DNA of 38,026 nucleotides from Campylobacterales bacterium (GTDB taxonomy: Bacteria > Campylobacterota > Campylobacteria > Campylobacterales > Nautiliaceae): positions 1 to 38,026 of the forward strand of contig JALUWM010000116.1 in NCBI GenBank assembly GCA_027019465.1, in the 5' to 3' direction. The notes below the pieces were generated by a model. That model saw nothing but the letters and a program-made list of their open reading frames with translations, searched no databases and was not told where the DNA came from. A program made the translations under genes and the position numbers. This document shows positions 9,446 to 18,429 of this stretch, piece after piece; the stretch's first letter is position 1, and every line of letters begins with the position of its first letter.

Positions 9446-10178
9446 ATATGATAAATTTGAAAAACTTTATTATAAACATATATTGTTTAAATATGCTGTT
9501 ATTATAAGTATAATAATTCTATTTTTATCAGGATTTTTTATTTTAGATAAAATACAAAAAATAAAAAAAAACGTAAAACATAATAATACAGAACAAAAAG
9601 AAATAAAAAAAAGAAAATCAGAAAAAAAAATTGTTAAAAAAATAGAAAATATTAAAAACAAAAGTAAAGAAGAAAATAAATCTCTTAAAAGTTTTCATTT
9701 TATTTTGCCAAATTTATCTAAAATACTTTTAACTAAAAAAGAATTTCAACAAAATAAAAATAGTAAAAAATCTATTTCTAAAAAAAATATTCCAAAAAAG
9801 GAAAACAATCATAAGAAAAATAAAATAAAAGAAATTCAAATAAATCATAATGTAAATATTGATACTATAAAAATAGTAGAAAAAACGCCTGATTTGAAAA
9901 CTCTTATACAAAAATTCAATACTATGAAAAATTTTGATTTAGCTATTCTTATTTCAAAAATTTATTTTAAAAAAAAAGATTTAACAAATGCACAAATATG
10001 GGCTTTAAAAGCAAATAATATAAATCCTTCTTCATATAAAAGTTGGATTTTGTTTGCAAATATTTTATTAAAAGAAAAGAAAACTAAAAAAGCAAAAAAA
10101 ATATTAAATGCATATATTAATTCTTATGGGCAAAATGATATAATAGAAGAAAAATTAAGGAGTTTAAATGATAAATAG
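9438..10178 (+). CDS. MshN-like TPR protein with TM and lysine-rich linker
   Basis: 246 aa; N-terminal TM (YAVIISIIILFLSGFFIL), K/N-rich linker, C-terminal TPR (AQIWALKANNINPSSYKSWILFANILLKEKKTKKAKKILN). Confidence 0.55.
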   Translation: MHRYDKFEKLYYKHILFKYAVIISIIILFLSGFFILDKIQKIKKNVKHNNTEQKEIKKRKSEKKIVKKIENIKNKSKEENKSLKSFHFILPNLSKILLTKKEFQQNKNSKKSISKKNIPKKENNHKKNKIKEIQINHNVNIDTIKIVEKTPDLKTLIQKFNTMKNFDLAILISKIYFKKKDLTNAQIWALKANNINPSSYKSWILFANILLKEKKTKKAKKILNAYINSYGQNDIIEEKLRSLNDK

Positions 10179-10965
10179 TTTAATTTTGGTGCAAATAAAA
10201 AATTTGCCGCCTTTACCTAATAGTGTTTTAGAAGTTCAAAAAATAACAAATGATCCAAATGCATCAATAAAAGATTTGGTTAATGTAATTAAGGATGATC
10301 CTTTAATTACAGCTAATTTATTAAAAGCTGCAAATTCTCCTTTGTATGGATTTACAAGGCAGATAAAAACAATCGATCAGGCTGTTTCTCTTTTTGGAAT
10401 GAGTACTGTTAAAGGATTTGTAATCTCTTTTGCTGTTAGAAATGCTTTAAAATTTGATTTAAGTGCTTATGGCATTACAGAAAGTCGTTTTCATGATGTT
10501 TCTATTAAAAGAAATGCGCTTGCTCTTAATTGGTACAAAAAAGAACGTTCAAAACTTGATATTATAGCTACTGATTCGTTTTTAATTGATGTTGGAGCCG
10601 TTGTTATCTCATTAGTTTTAAATTCGCAAGCTCAGGCTGAAGAGTTTAAAAATGAGCTAAATATTGAAAATAGATACGAAATAGAAAAAAAATATGTAGG
10701 TGCTACTACTTCTGATGTAACTGCAGAAATTTTTAAACACTGGCATTTTAGTAAAGATTTAATTGAACCTATAGCAAATATTGATTCACCAGAAGAGAGA
10801 GCGGAATATGTTGAATATGCGGCGAGTCTTAAGATATTAAGAGAAGCTGTGAATTTATTAGAAGATGAAGAAAATGCAAAAGATAAAGCCTTAGAACTTA
10901 TTAAAAAATATAATTTAAACGAAAATTCTTTTTTGGATGCTTGGGATATGGTTGAGGAAAATTAA
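10168..10965 (+). CDS. HDOD domain signalling protein
   Basis: LPPLPNSVLEVQKITNDPNASIKDLVNVIKDDPLITANLLKAANSPLYGF: HDOD signature. Confidence 0.92.
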   Translation: MINSLILVQIKNLPPLPNSVLEVQKITNDPNASIKDLVNVIKDDPLITANLLKAANSPLYGFTRQIKTIDQAVSLFGMSTVKGFVISFAVRNALKFDLSAYGITESRFHDVSIKRNALALNWYKKERSKLDIIATDSFLIDVGAVVISLVLNSQAQAEEFKNELNIENRYEIEKKYVGATTSDVTAEIFKHWHFSKDLIEPIANIDSPEERAEYVEYAASLKILREAVNLLEDEENAKDKALELIKKYNLNENSFLDAWDMVEEN

Positions 10966-12911
10966 TGAAAGAATTTTTATATAAACTTGTAAAAGGTCTT
11001 GAAGGTAAAGATATTCCAAGGGATAAAAGGGATTTAGTTAATGACCTTTTAGCTATTAATGTTTTAAGTGATGGAAAAATTATTAAATTAAAATCTTCTT
11101 TTAGAGTAGGAAAGGTTGAAATTACCAAAAAAGGTTTTGGCTTTTTAGTTCCTTTTGGAGTAAAAGAGAAAGATTATTTAATAGAAAGCTATGATTTAAA
11201 TGGAGCTAGTAACGGTGATTTTGTAATAGCAAAAAAGCTTTTTAAAAAAGGAAGGCCAAAAGTAAAAGTTATCTATATTTTACAAAAAGCATTCTTAACA
11301 AGTGTTGTTTATCTTGATTTTAAAATAAAGAATGGCAAAAAAGAGCCTGTTTTAAAAAATATAAAAACAGATCTTGAAGTTTTTGTAAATGAGAAAAAAA
11401 AGATTTTTAAATCTCTTCCAAAAGGGGCTGTTTTTAAAGTTAATAACTATACTTCTAAAATAGAAGAGGTTTTAGGTGTGTTGGATGACCCTTTGGTTGA
11501 TGAAAAAATTTCGCTTGCTCTTTATAATAAAAAAGAAGAATTTAGCAAAAAAGCATTAAATGAAGCAAAAGCGTTTGGAAATTATATTGATAAATCTTTT
11601 TATCCAAATAGAGTTGATTTAATTGAACTTTCTTTTTGCACAATAGACCCTGTAACTGCAAAAGACCACGATGACGCTATTTATTTTGATAAAGAAAAAA
11701 ATGAACTTTTTGTGGCTATAGCAGATGTGAGTGAATATGTTTATTTAAATGGAAATATTGATAAAGAGGCTAAAAATAGAGGGTTTAGTATCTATTTTCC
11801 ACATAAATCTGTTCCTATGCTCCCTCGTGAGCTTAGTGAAAATATGTGCTCTTTAAAAGAAAATGAAGAAAGACTTGCCTTTACTTTTAAATTAACTCTT
11901 AATGAAAAAAATGAAATTATAAAAGAAGAACTTTTTGAAGCAATTATAAAGTCAAAAAGAAAATACTCTTATGAAACAATAGATAAATTTTTAGAAAAAA
12001 ATTTTGAAAATAAAGATAAAGTTGATGATGAAATTTTATCCTGGCTTTTGCCTTTATGGGAGAAAATTAAGCATATAAGAAATAAAAGATTAAAAACAGG
12101 ATTAGATTTTGCAAGTGATGAAATAAAAATGGAACTTGATGAAAATGGTGAAATTAAAAATGTTTCTTTAGAACAGGAAACTCCTTCTCATAAACTTATA
12201 GAAGATTGTATGCTTTTAGCCAATAAAGCTGCTGCAAATTTGATAGATTTTGGAATTTTTAGGGTTCACGATAAGCCTTCACAAGTTACTATTGATGAGC
12301 TTTATCAATCCTTAGTAGCACTTGGAATAGATGTAAAAGAGGATGAAAAAAATTTTGTAAAAATTGTAGAAGATATCCAAAAACAGGCCAATGATCTTGG
12401 AATTAAAAAATATGTGGATAAACTTATAATCCGTTCTCAAAAACAGGCTAGATATGACGCGGTTAATACAGGCCATTATGCCTTGGGATTTGAGAGATAT
12501 TCTCATTTTACATCTCCTATTAGAAGATACTCAGACCTTACTTTGCACAGAATTTTAAAAGCAACTATCAAAAAAGATAAAAAACAATTGGAATATATTT
12601 TAAGAAATATAGAAGCTTTGGTTGTAAAAATAAGTGAACTTGAAAGAGAAGCTATGAAAGTAGAATGGGATTTTTATGACAGAAAATATGCCAGATTTGC
12701 CGCTAAGCATATAAGGGATGAGTTTGAAGGAATTATTGAAGATGTCCAAATCCCTCCTATTGCAAAAATAACGGAAGATAAACTTTTAGGGGCTAGAATA
12801 TTTCTTAAAAACAGGGCTAAGTTTGATTTGTTTGAAAAAGTAAATATAGAAATTGATAGTGTAAATATAGGCACAGCCAAAATAAAAGGTTATGCAAAAA
12901 CAGATGTATAA
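10965..12911 (+). CDS. rnr: Ribonuclease R (RNB family exoribonuclease)
   Basis: 648 aa; RNB motif DPVTAKDHDDAIYFDKEKNELFVAIADVSEYV, YSHFTSPIRRYSDLTLHR. Confidence 0.94.
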   Translation: MKEFLYKLVKGLEGKDIPRDKRDLVNDLLAINVLSDGKIIKLKSSFRVGKVEITKKGFGFLVPFGVKEKDYLIESYDLNGASNGDFVIAKKLFKKGRPKVKVIYILQKAFLTSVVYLDFKIKNGKKEPVLKNIKTDLEVFVNEKKKIFKSLPKGAVFKVNNYTSKIEEVLGVLDDPLVDEKISLALYNKKEEFSKKALNEAKAFGNYIDKSFYPNRVDLIELSFCTIDPVTAKDHDDAIYFDKEKNELFVAIADVSEYVYLNGNIDKEAKNRGFSIYFPHKSVPMLPRELSENMCSLKENEERLAFTFKLTLNEKNEIIKEELFEAIIKSKRKYSYETIDKFLEKNFENKDKVDDEILSWLLPLWEKIKHIRNKRLKTGLDFASDEIKMELDENGEIKNVSLEQETPSHKLIEDCMLLANKAAANLIDFGIFRVHDKPSQVTIDELYQSLVALGIDVKEDEKNFVKIVEDIQKQANDLGIKKYVDKLIIRSQKQARYDAVNTGHYALGFERYSHFTSPIRRYSDLTLHRILKATIKKDKKQLEYILRNIEALVVKISELEREAMKVEWDFYDRKYARFAAKHIRDEFEGIIEDVQIPPIAKITEDKLLGARIFLKNRAKFDLFEKVNIEIDSVNIGTAKIKGYAKTDV

Positions 12912-13815
12912 AAAAGAATTTGATTCCCTAAAAGAGATTCCTAAAAAGGTTATTTTTTATGGAAATGAGTTTTATCTTCAAAAATATGAAAATAAATTGT
13001 TAAAAAAATATAAAAATGAAAATATTATAAAAATGTCTTATGATGAATATAATTATGAACAAGCAAAAATTCATCTTAGTGAAAATTCTTTGTTTGGAGG
13101 GCAAAATATTTTAATTATAAAACACAATAAAATTCCTCCAAATATTGATAAACTTTTTAAAAATGGTAATTCATCTCTCTTTTTTTTCTATTATGGAAAT
13201 AAATTGCCTAAATTAACTAAAACTGTTGTCAGATTTTTTGAGCCCGATATAAGAGAACTTATAATATTTATTGATGAAAAATCAAATGAATTAAATATCA
13301 CTCTAAGTAAAGAAGCAAAAATGTTTCTTATAAAAAGTATTGAGCCTTTGTTTTTGGAAAAAGAGCTTGAAAAACTTTCTCTTTACAAAAAAGATATAAG
13401 CGTAAATGATGTAAAAGAACTTGCTTTTTTATATAAAGAAGATACGTTTGAGGATATTATCGTTTCTATTTTAAAAGGGGAAGATTTTGAAGAAAAACTA
13501 GAAAATATTCTTATAAAAGTGGATTTCACAAGGTTTTTAAGTGCTATAACGCGTTATATAAAAGATTTATACAAATATCATCTTTATATTAAAAAAACAG
13601 GAAATTCTTCTTTAAAAGGTCTTTTAGGTTATCAGTTACCGTTTAATATAGAGAGGCAAAGGGTTAGTCTGGCTGTAAAGTTTAAAGAAAAAGATTATTA
13701 TAAACTTTTAAAAAATATGATGGATTTTGAACTTAGAATGAGGCTTGGAAAATCAATTCCCGAAGCTCTTTTCTGGGAAGCTATTGCCTATTTAAAAACA
13801 TTTAATTCTTTTTAA
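12892..13815 (+). CDS. holA: DNA polymerase III subunit delta (HolA-like)
   Basis: 307 aa; FYGNEFYLQKYENKLLKKY...LFGGQNILIIK; overlaps the rnr 3' end as commonly seen in the group. Confidence 0.75.
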   Translation: MQKQMYKKEFDSLKEIPKKVIFYGNEFYLQKYENKLLKKYKNENIIKMSYDEYNYEQAKIHLSENSLFGGQNILIIKHNKIPPNIDKLFKNGNSSLFFFYYGNKLPKLTKTVVRFFEPDIRELIIFIDEKSNELNITLSKEAKMFLIKSIEPLFLEKELEKLSLYKKDISVNDVKELAFLYKEDTFEDIIVSILKGEDFEEKLENILIKVDFTRFLSAITRYIKDLYKYHLYIKKTGNSSLKGLLGYQLPFNIERQRVSLAVKFKEKDYYKLLKNMMDFELRMRLGKSIPEALFWEAIAYLKTFNSF

Positions 13816-14166
13816 TTATTTGATAAACATTTTTTTTAGTTTTTGAGCTGCTTTTGTCATACCTAATTTCATTCCGGAATATCTCATTATTTTTGCCATT
13901 TGTTTATATTTGTCTTTATCATAACAGGTGTTTGGACATTTTCTACATTTTGGTTTTGGATCATTAGGACATTCTTGAAGTTTTGAAATTGCATATTGCA
14001 ATAAATTATGACATTCTTCACATAAAGACACCTCAAATTTTAAAGAATTATCTAAATAAGGTACAACATAATCTTCTTTTTTTTGATTTGTATGTTTATC
14101 ATTACAATGTATAGAAAAAAATTTTTTTAGTGTATTTACTTCATTTTCGAATTTTTCAAAAGTCAT
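13816..14166 (-). CDS. YgbA family protein (nitrous oxide-stimulated promoter family)
   Basis: 116 aa; CEECHNLLQYAISKLQECPNDPKPKCRKCPNTCYDKDKYKQMAKIMRYSGMKL matches the E. coli YgbA Cys/MRY pattern as I recall it. Confidence 0.85.
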   Translation of the reverse strand: MTFEKFENEVNTLKKFFSIHCNDKHTNQKKEDYVVPYLDNSLKFEVSLCEECHNLLQYAISKLQECPNDPKPKCRKCPNTCYDKDKYKQMAKIMRYSGMKLGMTKAAQKLKKMFIK

Positions 14167-14183
14167 TTTTTGCCTTTTTTTAA

Positions 14184-14189
14184 ATCATA
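14184..14189 (-). promoter_or_regulatory. Putative -10 element (TATGAT) of the ygbA-like gene
   Basis: Minus strand TATGAT about 18 nt upstream of the ATG at 14166. Confidence 0.45.
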
Positions 14190-14211
14190 TAATAAAATTA
14201 ATTTTTTTTCA

Positions 14212-14225
14212 TTGATTAGCGTCAA
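14212..14225. promoter_or_regulatory. Crp/Fnr-family binding site TTGAT-TAGC-GTCAA
   Basis: 9/10 match to the TTGAT-N4-ATCAA Fnr/Dnr consensus; centre 14218.5 is about -41.5 from the TSS implied by the -10 at 14184-14189; overlaps the RM stop codon (14222-14224). Confidence 0.55.
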
Positions 14226-17020
14226 AATTTTTCTATTATTTTTATTTCTTCATTATTCAAATTATAAAGTTTATAAACCATTTCATCAATTTTTGAAATA
14301 GATTCATTTACTTTTTTTTCTAACTTTTCAATCTCATCTAAAATTTCTATTTTTTCAGTTGGGGTTAGTTTATCAAGATATTTTTTATATTTTTTGATTT
14401 TCTCTTTTGAAGTTAAAATTATATCAACTAAATTGATAAAAGGTTGTTGCTCATTTTTAGTTAGTTTTGGAATTGGGAGTTTTTCAAATTTATTGATTTT
14501 AATTTCCCCATCAATTCCACCTCCTGAATAGAATTTATAAAATATTTTATATATAAAATCTGAATTTAAAAAAGCTGTTATATATTTCAAATTTTCTCCT
14601 GTTAAAATATAACCCGTTGCTTCTATATAAAATTTTTTTGTATCAAAGCAAAATTGAGGTGATTTTACAATTCTTGAAAAGACGATTTTTTCTTTTTCAA
14701 AATCTTCTAAATAGGCACAATTTCTAAGGTTATAAAGAGTTGCTCCTTTATCACTTCTTTTTGCTAATTTATCAAAATATTTATAAAGATGTTCTTTTAT
14801 TGCCGGATAATTATTTACATCAACCGATGGATTATTGTGAGTATTTATTAAATAGAACCCCTTAAAATCACACTCATACTTTTTAATATCTCTACCTCTT
14901 AAAAGTGGCTTAATAATTTCAGCACTTTTATTATCTTTTTTGATTAACTCATTCTTTTTCTCTTCATCAATAATAAAGGCTTCGTTAAGCCCTGTTTTAA
15001 TTCCAAAATTTATCTTAATATCCCAATTTTTTAAAGGAGTGCCAAGTTTTTCTATTTTTTTCTTAATTTCAAGCTCTTTTGGAGTTACAAAAACAAAACT
15101 ATCTATACTTAAATCATCTTGCTTCATTTCAAAGCAGTTTTGAAAATCTTTTAGACAAACTTTAAAAATATTATCTTTTTTATAGCCTTTTTTTAAAATT
15201 GTGATGGCACTATCAACCGAAGCATCTTCAAAAACTTTTACCCCGCTAAAATCCACAATATTTTTTATAGAAGTTTTTGTTAAAATTAGTTCCCTTAAAT
15301 TTTTACCATATTTTGCTCTAAAAAATTTATTAGAGCAAATAAATCCATTAAGCCCATTTTCTTTTAAAATATTGTAAGCTAATTCATAAAAATAGACAAA
15401 TAAATCAGCTGTACCACTAAACACTTTATAGAGTTTTTTTAGAATAGGTTTTATATCTTTTATCCTCTCTTGTCTTACATAAGGAGGATTTCCAATCACC
15501 ACATCAAATCCGCCTTTACTCATAATTTCAGCAAAAAGTTCATTCCAATCAGCACTTAGGGAATTTGCACATTTTATATTTGATGATAAATCAGATAATG
15601 CCCTATCTCTTTTTGCAGTTTGAAGCCAAAGACTAAGTTTTGTAATTCCTACACTTGCTTCATTTATATCCACTCCAAAAAGATTTTTTTCTATAATTTC
15701 TTTATCCACATCCATAAATTCAAACAGATTTGCCCCGCTTTTTATAAGTTCATTTTTTATAAATTCGTGCTCTTTTAGTAAGTATCTAAATGCAGCATTT
15801 AAAAATGCTCCACTTCCACAAGCAGGGTCTACTATTTTTAGATTATCCAAAAATTCTCTATATTTATGAAGTTTTTTTATAGTCGGCTTTTGTAGTTTTA
15901 ATTCTCGCTTTTTCTCCTCACAAAGTTTTTCTACCGTATTTTTAACAATAAACTCTGTTACAAACTTAGGAGTATAAAAAACTCCATCTTTTTTTCTTTT
16001 ATCTACTATTTTATGACCTTCGATTAGCTCTTCTTTAATAGCTTCTAAGTCACTTAAAGACTGCTCAAAAATATGCCCTAAAACTTCAACATCTATATCT
16101 TCACTAAAATCATAAGCCGATAAAGTAGCTAAATCATCTTTTATAATTTCATTATCAATTATTAAACTTTCTACTAATTTATCGGGTTTAAATAGATTTC
16201 CGTTATATTTTGGGATATTTAGTTTTTCATTTCCTTTATCGATAAATTGAAAATATTTTTTATAATATTCGTATAAAGGTGTTTCATCTCCCCATTTATG
16301 AGTTTCTTCGTAATGTTTAATAATTGTAAAAATAGTGTTAGCAGGAATCAATCCTCTATCTTCGGCAAATAAAATAAACATAAATCTATCAAGTAGTTTA
16401 TTTACAGCGTGTAAAATTTCTTCTTTTGAAATAGTTGGATTGTTTTTAAGTAAATTATTTATAAGATTTAATCTAAATTCACTATATTTTTTATAAACCT
16501 CTTTTGTTATTTCCTCTTGAGTTTTTGAGTTTTCTTTTAGCTTTGCAAGAGCGTGGGTTTGAATAATGTTTTGATTTGTCAAAGCGTATAAAATAGGATA
16601 ATTTTCTCTTTTAGTCAAATCAATAGAAAAGCACTTATCACTGCTGTCTATGTAAATATCAAATTGTTTAAAATTGGAAATAAAAACATACTCACAATTA
16701 GGTTTTTCATTTTTGTATCTAAATGCTTGGGCGATAATATCTCTGTTTGAAATATCTTTATTGCTACTTTTTAATTCAATTATGGCAATTGGATTATTGT
16801 TTTTATCAAAAATTACCCCATCTGCTTTTTTGGAATCGGTAGAGTTTTTAACCTCTCTTTTGTAATTCCAATTTAAAAATTTTCCTAAAAGAGCTAAAAA
16901 CTCGGCGCCGTTTGCGTCTTCTGCTATAAATTTGTTTTTGGTGACAAATTCATAAATTTTATCAAAATTAGGAGTTTTAAAAGATTTTACAAAATTTTTA
17001 AGTAAAGATTTTTGAAACAT
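14222..17020 (-). CDS. Type IIG/Eco57I-like restriction-modification enzyme (nuclease + N6-adenine methyltransferase + specificity domain)
   Basis: 932 aa; N-terminal PD-(D/E)XK-like GVIFDKNNNPIAIIELKSS; motif I KIVDPACGSGAFLNAA; motif IV DVVIGNPPYVRQE; TaqI-like C-terminal specificity region. Confidence 0.9.
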   Translation of the reverse strand: MFQKSLLKNFVKSFKTPNFDKIYEFVTKNKFIAEDANGAEFLALLGKFLNWNYKREVKNSTDSKKADGVIFDKNNNPIAIIELKSSNKDISNRDIIAQAFRYKNEKPNCEYVFISNFKQFDIYIDSSDKCFSIDLTKRENYPILYALTNQNIIQTHALAKLKENSKTQEEITKEVYKKYSEFRLNLINNLLKNNPTISKEEILHAVNKLLDRFMFILFAEDRGLIPANTIFTIIKHYEETHKWGDETPLYEYYKKYFQFIDKGNEKLNIPKYNGNLFKPDKLVESLIIDNEIIKDDLATLSAYDFSEDIDVEVLGHIFEQSLSDLEAIKEELIEGHKIVDKRKKDGVFYTPKFVTEFIVKNTVEKLCEEKKRELKLQKPTIKKLHKYREFLDNLKIVDPACGSGAFLNAAFRYLLKEHEFIKNELIKSGANLFEFMDVDKEIIEKNLFGVDINEASVGITKLSLWLQTAKRDRALSDLSSNIKCANSLSADWNELFAEIMSKGGFDVVIGNPPYVRQERIKDIKPILKKLYKVFSGTADLFVYFYELAYNILKENGLNGFICSNKFFRAKYGKNLRELILTKTSIKNIVDFSGVKVFEDASVDSAITILKKGYKKDNIFKVCLKDFQNCFEMKQDDLSIDSFVFVTPKELEIKKKIEKLGTPLKNWDIKINFGIKTGLNEAFIIDEEKKNELIKKDNKSAEIIKPLLRGRDIKKYECDFKGFYLINTHNNPSVDVNNYPAIKEHLYKYFDKLAKRSDKGATLYNLRNCAYLEDFEKEKIVFSRIVKSPQFCFDTKKFYIEATGYILTGENLKYITAFLNSDFIYKIFYKFYSGGGIDGEIKINKFEKLPIPKLTKNEQQPFINLVDIILTSKEKIKKYKKYLDKLTPTEKIEILDEIEKLEKKVNESISKIDEMVYKLYNLNNEEIKIIEKF

Positions 17021-17022
17021 TT

Positions 17023-17484
17023 TTATACCTTAAAGTCATCAAAATTTTGTCTTATGGCCTCATATAAAATTATTCCTGTGCTAACGGCTAAATTAAGACT
17101 TCTGCCTTTATCTGTCATAGGAATGGTTATACATTGGTCTTTATATTTATTTAAGATATTTTCGTCAATTCCTTTTGTTTCACTCCCAAAAACTATAAAA
17201 TCTTCTTTATTAAATTTTGCTTTAAAATAGGGCTTATTTGTTTTTGTAGTAGCAAAGTGCATTTTATTAATATCATTTTTTTTAAAAAACTCATCTATAT
17301 TTTCCCATACTTTCAAATCAAGTCTTTCCCAATAATCAAGTCCGGCTCTTTTAACGGCTTTTTCGCTTATATCAAATCCAAGAGGTTTAACTAGGTGAAG
17401 TTTCGCTCCTGCATTGACACAAAGTCTTCCTATATTTCCGGTATTTGGCGGAATTTGAGGATTAATTAAAACAATATTAAACAT
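17023..17484 (-). CDS. trmL: tRNA (cytidine/uridine(34)-2'-O)-methyltransferase TrmL
   Basis: 153 aa SPOUT protein: LINPQIPPNTGNIGRLCVNAGAKLHLVKPLGFDI...VFGSETKGI...IPMTDKGRSLNLAVSTGIILYEAIRQ. Confidence 0.94.
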   Translation of the reverse strand: MFNIVLINPQIPPNTGNIGRLCVNAGAKLHLVKPLGFDISEKAVKRAGLDYWERLDLKVWENIDEFFKKNDINKMHFATTKTNKPYFKAKFNKEDFIVFGSETKGIDENILNKYKDQCITIPMTDKGRSLNLAVSTGIILYEAIRQNFDDFKV

Positions 17485-17599
17485 TTTTTTGCCTTTTGAT
17501 GATATGTTCTAAAATTCTTGCTATTTTTTTGGGATTTTTAGAAAAGACATTTTTAAGTCTCTCTTTTAAAATTTTTTGTTTTATTTCTGTTTTTTTCAT
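17477..17599 (-). CDS. Small ORF (40 aa) between purU and trmL
   Basis: ATG at 17599 to TAA at 17477-17479: MKKTEIKQKILKERLKNVFSKNPKKIARILEHIIKRQKNV; 2 nt after the purU stop and overlapping the trmL start. Not in the ORF track (too short). Confidence 0.5.
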   Translation of the reverse strand: MKKTEIKQKILKERLKNVFSKNPKKIARILEHIIKRQKNV

Positions 17600-17601
17600 T
17601 T

Positions 17602-18429
17602 TTATAAAATAATTGTTTTATTTGCATATACAAAAATTCTGTCTTCAATAGCTTTTTTTATAGCACGGCTAAGGACTATTTTTTCTATATCTCTGCCTTG
17701 TATTCTCATTTCTTCCCAGCTCATTTCGTGATTAACCCTTGTAATATCCTGTTCTATAATAGGTCCGTCATCAAGGTTGTTGTTTACAAAATGGGCGGTT
17801 GCTCCTATGATTTTCACACCTCTGTCATAGGCTTGTTTGTATGGATTTGCACCTATGAATGCCGGCAGGAAAGAGTGGTGGATGTTTATTATTTTGTTTG
17901 GGAATTTTTCAACAAAATTAGGTGTTAAAATTCTCATAAATTTAGCCAAAATAATAAAATCAGGATTAGTAGGCTTAATGATTTTTAACATCTCATTTTC
18001 GTGTTCTATTCTTGTTTTATTTTCTGCCGGGATATAATGAAAAGGAATATTAAATTTTTCAACTAAATCTCTTAAATTGTCTCTATTAGCAATTACCCCT
18101 AAAATTTCTATATCCAAATCGCCGCTATATTGTTTTATTAAAATATCTCCAAGAGCGTGAGCCTCTTTTGTAGCTAAAATAAAAACCCTTTTTTTTCTTT
18201 TTTTGTGAATTTTGATGTTTGCGCAGTCAATTTCGTTTAATATTTCATTTCTTAATTTTTCTTTATCAACAACTCCCGCAATTACAGCACGGAAAAAAAA
18301 TTTGTTATTCTCTTTATCAACAAATTCCTGTTGTGTTTCTATGTTAAAATCATTTTCATATAAAACTTTTGAAATTTTATAAACCAGACCTTTCTTGTCG
18401 TCACAATCGATTAAAAGAGTATATTTCAT
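17602..18429 (-). CDS. purU: Formyltetrahydrofolate deformylase
   Basis: 275 aa; ACT domain then formyltransferase fold: INIHHSFLPAFIGANPYKQAYDRGVKIIGATAHFV. Confidence 0.94.
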   Translation of the reverse strand: MKYTLLIDCDDKKGLVYKISKVLYENDFNIETQQEFVDKENNKFFFRAVIAGVVDKEKLRNEILNEIDCANIKIHKKRKKRVFILATKEAHALGDILIKQYSGDLDIEILGVIANRDNLRDLVEKFNIPFHYIPAENKTRIEHENEMLKIIKPTNPDFIILAKFMRILTPNFVEKFPNKIINIHHSFLPAFIGANPYKQAYDRGVKIIGATAHFVNNNLDDGPIIEQDITRVNHEMSWEEMRIQGRDIEKIVLSRAIKKAIEDRIFVYANKTIIL

